DNA from: Anaerolineales bacterium
GTDB lineage: Bacteria > Chloroflexota > Anaerolineae > 4572-78 > NAK82
Direction of reading: 5' to 3'
Assembly (NCBI GenBank): GCA_024643945.1
Contig: JAHELX010000413.1
Span: forward strand, 1-5,768
Length of the DNA stretch: 5,768 nt
This document shows positions 1 through 5,240 of the stretch, one piece after another. The translations under genes and the position numbers were made by a program. The stretch's first letter is position 1. The number at the start of each line of letters is the position of its first letter. The notes beneath the pieces are model-generated. The model saw only the letters and a program-made list of their open reading frames with translations, was not told the origin of the DNA and made no database searches.

Positions 1-192
1 TCCACCCTGGCGACAGCTTGTGCCGTCGAACGGGGGTACGTAGTTGAGGTGGCGGTCGCCGGGCTTGAGCTTAAACGCAAGATCTACATGGTCCGGTGTA
101 GCCTGGAGGAGCCCAATCGCCTACAGGAGGCATTTTGGAGTTTCATCCATGACCCGGCGAATACCGACCTGCTGCGACTGCCAGGACCATGA
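1..192 (+). CDS. LysR-family transcriptional regulator, C-terminal fragment (5' end outside window)
   Basis: An open frame enters from the left edge and runs 63 codons to a TGA at 190-192. It has no start in the window, so the upstream part is missing. The translation reads like the end of a LysR-type effector-binding domain. A segment of the form ST-x-AxxxAVERGYVVEV is followed by GLELKRKIYMV, where family members have a small hydrophobic strand, then 'L.R..Y.V', then LQEAFWSFIHD as the final helix. LysR proteins are cytoplasmic DNA-binding activators or repressors with an N-terminal helix-turn-helix and a C-terminal co-inducer domain; only the last part of the latter is visible. The gene points toward the minus-strand CNB gene, so it is not co-transcribed with the Hdr operon. 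What it regulates cannot be judged here. The assignment rests on sequence pattern only and the fragment is short. Confidence 0.72.
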   Translation, partial: STLATACAVERGYVVEVAVAGLELKRKIYMVRCSLEEPNRLQEAFWSFIHDPANTDLLRLPGP

Positions 193-216
193 TCAGAGCA
201 ACCAGAATCCAGATAA

Positions 217-248
217 GGGCACCGCGGGCCGTGCCCTGGGTTAGACCC
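217..248 (+). terminator. Possible hairpin terminator after the LysR-like gene
   Basis: GGGCAC (217-222) can pair with GTGCCC (231-236) across an 8-base loop. A small second hairpin, GGGT-TAG-ACCC, follows at 238-248. The first hairpin lies 24 bases after the LysR-like stop codon. No T-run follows, so it is not a classical intrinsic terminator; position and pairing are the only support. Confidence 0.25.
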
Positions 249-310
249 TGGAGGTGGCCCCTACTGCCCATTCCGCGGCAACCGCAGCGGTTTGCTCGTA
301 TATTCTCCTA

Positions 311-331
311 CCACCCAGGCTTACCGGGTGG
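311..331 (-). terminator. Possible hairpin terminator after the CNB gene
   Basis: CCACCC (311-316) pairs with GGGTGG (326-331). The inner GG (318-319) and CC (324-325) also pair, giving an 8-bp stem with one bulged base and a CTTA loop. It starts 30 bases past the minus-strand CNB stop codon, where a terminator would be expected. On the minus strand the stem is followed by TAGGAGAATATA rather than a U-tract, so termination is uncertain. It could act in both directions. Confidence 0.33.
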
Positions 332-361
332 GATAGCTGCGCGCTGCAAAGCGAAGCTGAT

Positions 362-832
362 CTAACAGAGCTCTTTCTGCGGTATGGTGTTGAGCAACTG
401 TACTCGCGCGGCGCGCAGTTGCATCGAGGCCGCCTGGCACACCTTTTCCATCAGCCGCAAGCCAAAAGCACAACTGACGGTCATCAGCGCCCGCAGGCCC
501 GGCCCGGGAATAGCAGTAACACGTACCGGGGTGGCGCAGTAGGCTGAGGCCGCCAGTTGATAGGGTTCCACCAGCGAAGACCAGCCGAACACCTGGCCCG
601 GCCCCAGCGTCATCACCACCTCACGCCGGGTACCTTCGACGTTGGCGTTCATCATCATCTCCACCTGACCTTCGAGCAGGAGGTACAGCGTAGTCGTCGT
701 GTCTCCCTCGCAGAAGATGAATTCTCCGGGTGTGTATTGCTTCTCTTCAGCAAGGGTGGCCAGAGCCTTGATCTCGTTTTCCTCAAGGTCGGCAAAGGTT
801 GGAAAACTCTCGATAATCTCCGGTGTCAGCAT
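362..832 (-). CDS. Stand-alone cyclic-nucleotide-binding-fold (Crp-like sensor) protein without a DNA-binding domain
   Basis: This 156-residue protein matches the CNB beta-roll of the Crp/Fnr superfamily. The N-terminal helix region (residues 1-30, with F10 and L16) resembles the 'F..L...E...L' opening. It is followed by PGEFIFCEGD (35-44), LYLLLEGQVEM (49-59) and LGPGQVFGWSSLV (76-88), which is the phosphate-binding cassette region. A helical tail of about 45 residues follows, with no helix-turn-helix, so it is unlikely to be a classical regulator. In cAMP binders the cassette carries Gly-Glu and, later, Arg before Ala-Ser. Here these are Gly83-Trp84 and Leu93-Ala-Ala-Ser, so cAMP binding is doubtful. 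Five cysteines are present (41, 99, 121, 132, 156), the last being the C-terminal residue; a redox or metal role is speculative. The ATG at 832 follows GGAG with 7 bases between. It lies 475 bases beyond the Hdr-like operon on the same strand and may be its own unit. Confidence 0.82.
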   Translation of the reverse strand: MLTPEIIESFPTFADLEENEIKALATLAEEKQYTPGEFIFCEGDTTTTLYLLLEGQVEMMMNANVEGTRREVVMTLGPGQVFGWSSLVEPYQLAASAYCATPVRVTAIPGPGLRALMTVSCAFGLRLMEKVCQAASMQLRAARVQLLNTIPQKELC

Positions 833-860
833 TACCAGTCTCCTTCTTCAGGATGCTTAG

Positions 861-872
861 TGACCCGGGTCA
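861..872. promoter_or_regulatory. Perfect 12-bp palindrome upstream of the CNB gene
   Basis: TGACCCGGGTCA is its own reverse complement and ends 28 bases before the CNB start codon at 832. This is a typical place for an operator of a dimeric regulator. No clear -35/-10 pair could be assigned around it, and the binding factor is unknown. A chance palindrome of this length is uncommon but possible in GC-rich DNA. Confidence 0.35.
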
Positions 873-937
873 GGCTTTCAGTGTGTCACGAAGCTGGGTA
901 GTCTCCCTGTACTGTGTTGATCGGGTAATCTGGCCGC

Positions 938-1100
938 ATGTCACCCTGAGCCGAAAGCGAAGGGTCTCGTTTTCGGGACAGCGAGTTCCCTTCGTTCACC
1001 ATAAACGGGATTCTTCGCTCCCTTCGGTCGCTCACCTGCCCGTCCTGGCTCCGCCACGTGGGCCAAGGTGCCTGCGGCCCAAGTGCAGGCAGAATGACAT
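938..1100. repeat. MITE-like imperfect inverted-repeat element
   Basis: The left end ATGTCACCCTG (938-948) and the right end CAGAATGACAT (1090-1100) form an inverted repeat with 9 of 11 matches. Inside the ends, the left arm continues TGAGCCGAAAGCGAAGGGTCTC (in two pieces around 947-968). The right arm, read on the minus strand, gives TGAGCGACCGAAGGGAGCGAAGAATCCC-like sequence (1034-1007), a diverged copy of the same arm. The usual contiguous arm appears split by about 56 bases (1034-1089) that begin CCTGC and end GCAGG. Arms of the form TGTCAYYCTGAGC..AGCGAAG are a recurrent intergenic repeat in many environmental bacterial genomes, as I recall; copy number here cannot be seen. It has no coding content. 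Confidence 0.55.
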
Positions 1101-1272
1101 CAACACGCAATAGGGAGACCACGAAAAAGGGGAAGCGCGTCAAGAGCTCGGGAGCGATCACTACTGCTTCTCCTCATATCAGGCCATCACGTCGGCGGCA
1201 TTCAGCCGGAGGAGGCGCGTAGTGCAATAGACGCTGCTATCTATGTCATCCACGAACCTCCTCCAGCTCACA

Positions 1273-1287
1273 CCCTTTAGGAAAGGG
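1273..1287 (-). terminator. Short perfect hairpin after the DsrE-family gene
   Basis: CCCTTT-AGG-AAAGGG forms a perfect 6-bp stem with a 3-base loop, beginning about 20 bases after the DsrE stop codon at 1308. Neither strand has a T-run behind it, so it is only a weak terminator or RNA-stabilising candidate for the end of the Hdr-like operon. Confidence 0.28.
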
Positions 1288-1307
1288 AATTTCAGGTGGC
1301 TCCAATA

Positions 1308-1682
1308 CTAAAAGGTAAGGGTCATGCCTGCGCCCTGGGCCTCCAGCAGGAACGAAGGCGCGTTCATAATCTCCACGCCCTCTCGCACATCTTCTACCTT
1401 AATGTCCTTGTTTTCCAGGGCCAGTTCACACAAGATGATCTTGCCACCTTCCGCCAGAATGGTGCTGTAGAGTTCGAGAGGGTCGGGTAATCCCTTCAAC
1501 TTCATATCTCTGATCTTCTCTAATTCGCCCTTGACCAGGGCCTGGGCGCCGCCCGGGCAGAAGAACAAGATCACATCTTCGCCAATGCCCACCCCCGAGG
1601 CGCCCATAATCAGGGTGGGCATCACGTGAGGGGCATCGGCATGGTTGCAGACGACAACCATCTTACCATTCTGTTCGCTCAT
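1308..1682 (-). CDS. DsrE-family (DsrE/DsrF-like, DsrE_2 type) small sulfur-relay-like protein
   Basis: This 124-residue protein fits the small alpha/beta DsrE superfamily. It opens with strand KMVVVCNHAD (7-16), then a helix and GEDVILFFCPGGAQAL (34-49). It continues with the acidic/basic helix after K51 and a LELYSTILAEGGKIILCELAL region (69-89). The latter puts Cys85 where many DsrE_2-type proteins have their conserved cysteine, and the close is DVREGVEIMNAPSFLL followed by strand AGMTLTF (118-124). Other cysteines are Cys12 and Cys42. Family members are cytoplasmic; several carry persulfide sulfur on a cysteine, others have unknown roles. The start at 1682 is fixed by GAGGAGGT (1688-1695) five bases upstream; a longer in-frame start would run through the end of the cytochrome gene and is rejected. 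It follows the QmoC-like gene by 35 bases and is probably the last gene of the operon. A sulfur-carrier role is inferred from family and context. Confidence 0.82.
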   Translation of the reverse strand: MSEQNGKMVVVCNHADAPHVMPTLIMGASGVGIGEDVILFFCPGGAQALVKGELEKIRDMKLKGLPDPLELYSTILAEGGKIILCELALENKDIKVEDVREGVEIMNAPSFLLEAQGAGMTLTF

Positions 1683-1687
1683 AACTG

Positions 1688-1695
1688 ACCTCCTC
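1688..1695 (-). promoter_or_regulatory. Strong ribosome binding site for the DsrE-family gene
   Basis: GAGGAGGT on the minus strand lies 5 bases before the ATG at 1682. It decides this start against a much longer in-frame reading that would overlap the cytochrome gene. It is the strongest ribosome site in the window, suggesting high expression of this last gene independent of the genes upstream. Confidence 0.8.
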
Positions 1696-1717
1696 AAATT
1701 GGAATTAAGATCCTCCA

Positions 1718-2884
1718 CTAAGCTGTTGCCGGGGCTAGCTCCGCCCTGGCGGCCTGCCGGGCCAGTGCCTTCTGCCTGACTGCCTGGAAGTAGACGGCCA
1801 GTGGCCGGTAGTACAGATGGGCCCATTTTCCCATGGGTCCTATAGATACATACAAAGACATCATAACTGCCAGATGGGCTACGTAGGTGTGGTACACTGC
1901 TAAGGGCAAACCATAATATTTGAAAATGCTGATTAAAATCCCAGTCGCCGCCAGCCCAACTATCAGTCCCGGCAGGAGCCAATCGCTCGCTTGTGAGAAG
2001 CGATGGTACTCCTCTGTCTTGGTGATTCGCCCCCAAAGGGCTCGCCCCCCTCCATAAATAAGCACAATCGTGGCATAGTAGCCCAGTACGCGTTGGGGAT
2101 GAAAGATTGGGCGCAGCTCGTCCGACTGGAACCAGGGCAGGAAAGCCACGATCATGACAAACATAGTGACATATCCGCTCACCAAGAGGGCGTGGCTAAG
2201 CCATGGTAATACTTTTCCCAGCTTCCTATCCTTCTCATCCGCAGTACAAGACAACCACCTTTTTTGGGTTGCAAAATGGTACGGCAGGTTCCAGGCTTCG
2301 GTAATATACAGCCACCAGGGGATCTTGGTTGTCGTTCCTTGGCGCATAACCAGGCTATACATCCGGAAGACGCCGGACAGAACGAACAGCACGATGATAG
2401 CCGCTACAATCCAGTCAAGCATGTGGATGACATGAGCTGGAGCAAAGGTGTTAATTTCTACATGGTCAGTTACCATCGGCCCGTGGAACAGAGCAAACAT
2501 GGCCACTACAAATGCCATTGCCAGTAAAACCGCTCCATACGTCCAGATTCTCGAGGTGTAAAACCGGCCTGACAGCCCCGTCAAGTCGTATTGTGCCGTG
2601 AGCCAGCGCCTCAGCGTCATTTGTGCCTCACCGGGCTCTGCGCCTCTAGGACAGGTTGCCGAACAATCACCGCAGTAGTAGCATAGCCAGGGGTCCAGGC
2701 CCTGAAGAAGCCGATCTTTCAGTCCCAGTTGCAGTAATCGGATGTTGTTGCGTGGAAAAGGGGTCTCGTCTGTGGAAAGCGGGCAAATGGCCGTGCAGTT
2801 CCCGCAGTTGAAGCAGGCTTCGACGTTGATATTGCCGTATTCCTTGAGTTCCAATAGCAAACCGGTATCAATGCGGTTGCTCAT
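1718..2884 (-). CDS. qmoC-like: QmoC-like subunit: HdrC-type double [4Fe-4S] domain fused to membrane cytochrome b
   Basis: This 388-residue protein joins two parts. Residues 1-100 form an HdrC-like ferredoxin domain with two complete motifs, Cys24-27-30-34 and Cys68-71-74-78, each ending Cys-Pro. Residues 110-350 hold about six membrane helices (near 112-134, 152-175, 226-250, 266-283, 302-321, 329-349), as in the HdrE/NarI-like cytochrome b domain. Histidines in or near helices (151, 154, 231, 332, 337, 356) are candidate haem b ligands. The fusion is the hallmark of QmoC, which links cytoplasmic Hdr-like flavoproteins to membrane quinone. The start at 2884 overlaps the preceding stop as ATGA and has GGAG 9 bases upstream. 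The C-terminal tail is short, Ala-rich and cytoplasmic. Function as a quinone-side subunit of the complex encoded upstream is inferred. An HdrC-HdrE type subunit with another partner is the alternative. Confidence 0.88.
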   Translation of the reverse strand: MSNRIDTGLLLELKEYGNINVEACFNCGNCTAICPLSTDETPFPRNNIRLLQLGLKDRLLQGLDPWLCYYCGDCSATCPRGAEPGEAQMTLRRWLTAQYDLTGLSGRFYTSRIWTYGAVLLAMAFVVAMFALFHGPMVTDHVEINTFAPAHVIHMLDWIVAAIIVLFVLSGVFRMYSLVMRQGTTTKIPWWLYITEAWNLPYHFATQKRWLSCTADEKDRKLGKVLPWLSHALLVSGYVTMFVMIVAFLPWFQSDELRPIFHPQRVLGYYATIVLIYGGGRALWGRITKTEEYHRFSQASDWLLPGLIVGLAATGILISIFKYYGLPLAVYHTYVAHLAVMMSLYVSIGPMGKWAHLYYRPLAVYFQAVRQKALARQAARAELAPATA

Positions 2885-3183
2885 TTCTTGGTCTCCTGCA
2901 CCAGTTGATATTGATAGTACTCACCATCCATTCCGGTTTCGACAGCAAGGTCGTATTTCTTCATAGCGGTAATGTGCCACAGCACCTGGCCGGCCGGTAT
3001 GCCCGTGGCTTCGGCCACCTCGGGTACGGTTTTCGGGGCATCCCGCATAACCTGGCAGATCTGGCGGCGGATTGCCTGCTGTTCCTTGAGCAGTGCCTGG
3101 GTGCGCGCTATCGTCTCCTTATACTCCTCGCGCAGGTGCTTTAGCATCTCCGCTCTCTTTCGGGCATTTTCCTTCTCGCTCAT
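2881..3183 (-). CDS. Small winged-helix domain protein inside the Hdr/Qmo-like operon
   Basis: This protein has 100 residues. Residues 1-40 are strongly charged and helical (many K, E, R), likely a coiled coil. Residues 41-75 look like a helix-turn-helix: a helix ICQVMRDAP, then TVPEVAEATGIP (52-63), the 'x-x-x-VAEATGIP-x-x-V' pattern of ArsR/MarR-like folds, then a recognition helix QVLWHITAMKKY (66-77). Residues 80-95, with GMDGEYYQYQL, fit a beta wing. No ligand cysteines of ArsR type are obvious; Cys43 is the only cysteine. The ATG at 3183 overlaps the HdrA-like stop as ATGA, and its own stop overlaps the QmoC-like start as ATGA. A ribosome site GGAGG lies 7 bases upstream. It may regulate the operon, or bind a redox partner as a wHTH-fold protein; the sequence does not decide. 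It is not a QmoABC subunit known to me. Confidence 0.78.
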   Translation of the reverse strand: MSEKENARKRAEMLKHLREEYKETIARTQALLKEQQAIRRQICQVMRDAPKTVPEVAEATGIPAGQVLWHITAMKKYDLAVETGMDGEYYQYQLVQETKK

Positions 3184-5240
3184 GCTTCAACCTCCACTGC
3201 CGGCAGGTCCGCGGCGATAGCATCAATCATAGCTTCATACTGATCAAGTGTCCAGTTCTGTACGTCGATCGCCCGGGGGGGACAGGCGCTCACGCATGCG
3301 CCGCAGCCGGCGCAGTTGGCCACAGTGACCACAGCTCTCTGCTCCTGACGGCCGTTGACCGAGAAGGGTTGCAGAGAAATAGCATCCTCGTAGCAGCAGA
3401 CCTGAACACATTGACCACATCCATCGCAGCGCTCCAGATCGACAGAGGCCACAAACGGCTCCAGTTCAACCAGGCCTCGGCCTAGCAGCACGGCCACCTT
3501 CGAGGCCGCCGCCGAGGCCGCCGCGCAACTCTCCTGGATATTCATTGGCCCTTGCGCCGTGCCGGCCAGCACGATCCCCGGTACAGCCGTCTCGACGGGG
3601 CGTAGTTTCGGATGCACCTCCAGCAGGAAGCGGTCCGTTCCAGGGGAGATCTTGAGCATTTTCACTAAATCATCAATCTGCCTGGGCATGACACCCACCG
3701 CCAGCACCACCAGGTCGATCGGGATTTCAATCTCTTCGCCCCAGGTCAGGTAGTCCTTGACCTTGACCAGCACGGGATGCGTATCCCCCCGGGGGGCAGG
3801 GAGCACTTGGGGCATTTCATCCCCATGGAAGCGCAGGAAGCAAACCCGGTTGGCCGAGGCCCGTGTGTAGTAGTCCTCGTGGCCGCGCCCGTAGGTGCGA
3901 ATGTCCTGGTAGATATCAAACACGTTGACGTCCGGGAAGTGTTCTCTCAATTCGTCGACCGTGTGGAGCGTGGCTGTGCAACAGACCCGGGAGCAGTAGT
4001 TATTCACCTGGCCGTCGGGCTGCGGCTCGTGGATGCCTTCAATCTGCCTGCTCCCCACGCAGTGAATAAAGGCAATATTCTGAACAGGACGTCCATTCCA
4101 TCTCAGTTCCTCGCCCTTTCCGGTCAGGGCCAGCAGGCGGATCAGCTTGGGCAGGGTGATTACTTCCGGAAGTTCCCCGTAGCCGTATTCGCCCGGGCAC
4201 GGCTCGTAAAGGTTAAATCCTGTCGCCACCACCACAGCGCCCACTTTGACCTCAAATGTCTCAGTCGCGTTCTCCAGGCTGATGCCCTGGCCGTTGACCT
4301 GGAGGCATTCTCCACATCGGGTGCAGTTTTCCCAATCGATAGCTGGTGTCGCCGGGTAGCAGCCGGGATACGCGCAGTAAATTGCCTTGCGCGTGCTCAG
4401 GCCGTAGTTGAACTCATCCGGCACTTCCACCGGGCAGGCGGTCATTGCAGCTTCGATGTCGGCCAGGTCGTGGCTCACGCCCCGTGCCCCCTGGCGAATC
4501 TGAACCTGGAAATCGCCCACATACCCCTTCGCATTCACCAGTTCGGCGCGGGTGTGGATCGTGATCTTGGGGTGGGCAAGCACGTTCTCAATCAAGTCGT
4601 GCAACGCCTGACGTGCCGTTTCGCCGGTGGGAAACATGGATTCAAGCTGGGCCATGCGCCCACCCAGGAAGGGCGATTTTTCAATCAGCGTGACCCGGAT
4701 GCCCTGCCGTGAGATGTCCCAGGCCGCACGCAGGCCGGCCACACCGCCGCCGATTACCAGGGCGTGCTGCTCGGCATCCAGCCGGATGCGAACGAGGGGC
4801 TTGAGGAGACGGGTCTTAGCAATAGCGGCAGACAGCAGGCGAATCGCCTTGTCGGTTGCCCTCTCTGAGTCACTATTATGGACCCAGCTAGCTTGCTCTC
4901 GCACGCCCACGTGACAATAGAGATAGGGATTCAGTCCGGCACGGGTCACAGTGCCCCGGAAGGTCTGTTCGTGCAGGGAAGGGGCACACGCGCCGACGAC
5001 CACCCGGTTGATTCCCTGTTCCCGGATGTCATCCTCGATCAGGGCCTGGCCGGCATCGGAACACATCGCCATATGCGTGCGCGAAACGACTACGTCCGGC
5101 AGTTTGCTCAGCGATTGGGCCACTCTCTGGCAATAAATGACATCGCTGATGTTGCCACCGCAATGGCAGGTATAAACCCCGATGCGGATTTCCTCAGCAG
5201 GGAAGGTAGATTGCGGCGTAGTCTCAGATTTTTCAGGCAT
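3180..5240 (-). CDS. hdrA-like: HdrA/QmoB-like iron-sulfur flavoprotein with degenerate central ferredoxin insertion
   Basis: The protein has 686 residues. Its N-terminal domain has CHCGGN (25-30), Cys60, Cys85 and REQASWVH (114-121), as in HdrA. FAD binding is shown by GGGVAG (164-169) with Glu187, and by GTAQGPMNIQESCAAASAAA (560-579). The inserted ferredoxin is degenerate: in the first cluster three of four ligands are replaced (Leu259, Ile262, Ala265), leaving Cys269-Pro. In the second cluster Cys306-309-312 remain but the fourth is Asn316. Two unusual cysteines, Cys289 and Cys294, lie between. CVGSR (394-398) and YCSRVCC (415-421) are typical HdrA. The C-terminus has two full ferredoxin motifs, Cys605-608-611-615 and 643-646-649-653. 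There is no MvhD-like domain, as many QmoB proteins have. HdrA-type proteins carry FAD and [4Fe-4S] clusters and split or merge electrons. The start at 5240 has AGGGAG 7 bases upstream and overlaps the previous stop by 8 bases. Confidence 0.9.
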   Translation of the reverse strand: MPEKSETTPQSTFPAEEIRIGVYTCHCGGNISDVIYCQRVAQSLSKLPDVVVSRTHMAMCSDAGQALIEDDIREQGINRVVVGACAPSLHEQTFRGTVTRAGLNPYLYCHVGVREQASWVHNSDSERATDKAIRLLSAAIAKTRLLKPLVRIRLDAEQHALVIGGGVAGLRAAWDISRQGIRVTLIEKSPFLGGRMAQLESMFPTGETARQALHDLIENVLAHPKITIHTRAELVNAKGYVGDFQVQIRQGARGVSHDLADIEAAMTACPVEVPDEFNYGLSTRKAIYCAYPGCYPATPAIDWENCTRCGECLQVNGQGISLENATETFEVKVGAVVVATGFNLYEPCPGEYGYGELPEVITLPKLIRLLALTGKGEELRWNGRPVQNIAFIHCVGSRQIEGIHEPQPDGQVNNYCSRVCCTATLHTVDELREHFPDVNVFDIYQDIRTYGRGHEDYYTRASANRVCFLRFHGDEMPQVLPAPRGDTHPVLVKVKDYLTWGEEIEIPIDLVVLAVGVMPRQIDDLVKMLKISPGTDRFLLEVHPKLRPVETAVPGIVLAGTAQGPMNIQESCAAASAAASKVAVLLGRGLVELEPFVASVDLERCDGCGQCVQVCCYEDAISLQPFSVNGRQEQRAVVTVANCAGCGACVSACPPRAIDVQNWTLDQYEAMIDAIAADLPAVEVEA

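Larger units (their letters stand above)
193..361. other. Convergent intergenic spacer with hairpins
   Basis: This spacer lies between the stop of the plus-strand LysR-like fragment and the stop of the minus-strand CNB gene. I see no gene in it. It holds at least two GC-rich inverted repeats, as expected where two transcription units meet head-on; these are listed separately. Short open frames on the plus strand here run antisense into the CNB gene and look non-coding. Confidence 0.6.
833..1307. other. Intergenic region without a convincing gene
   Basis: This 475-base stretch lies between the CNB gene start and the DsrE-family stop. It holds a palindrome near the CNB start (861-872), an imperfect inverted-repeat element (938-1100), a short perfect hairpin (1273-1287) and a short minus-strand frame continuing the DsrE frame (1307-1179). 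Open frames across the repeat element on both strands have no recognisable protein character and are best read as chance. Confidence 0.6.

Noticed and set aside
254..901. Plus-strand frames antisense to the CNB gene
   Set aside because: The CNB fold on the minus strand is clear, with a good ribosome site. The plus-strand frames give no recognisable protein.
886..1161. A 91-codon minus-strand frame between the two operons
   Set aside because: It runs through the inverted-repeat element and has no ribosome site worth noting and no protein-like pattern.
1683..2036. A longer N-terminal extension of the DsrE-family protein
   Set aside because: The extra 118 codons overlap the QmoC-like gene in another frame and look random, while a strong ribosome site sits right before the ATG at 1682.
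3777..4712. A 311-codon plus-strand open frame
   Set aside because: It lies fully antisense to the HdrA/QmoB-like gene, whose protein motifs are clear. The plus-strand translation has no recognisable family pattern. Long antisense frames are common in GC-rich genes.
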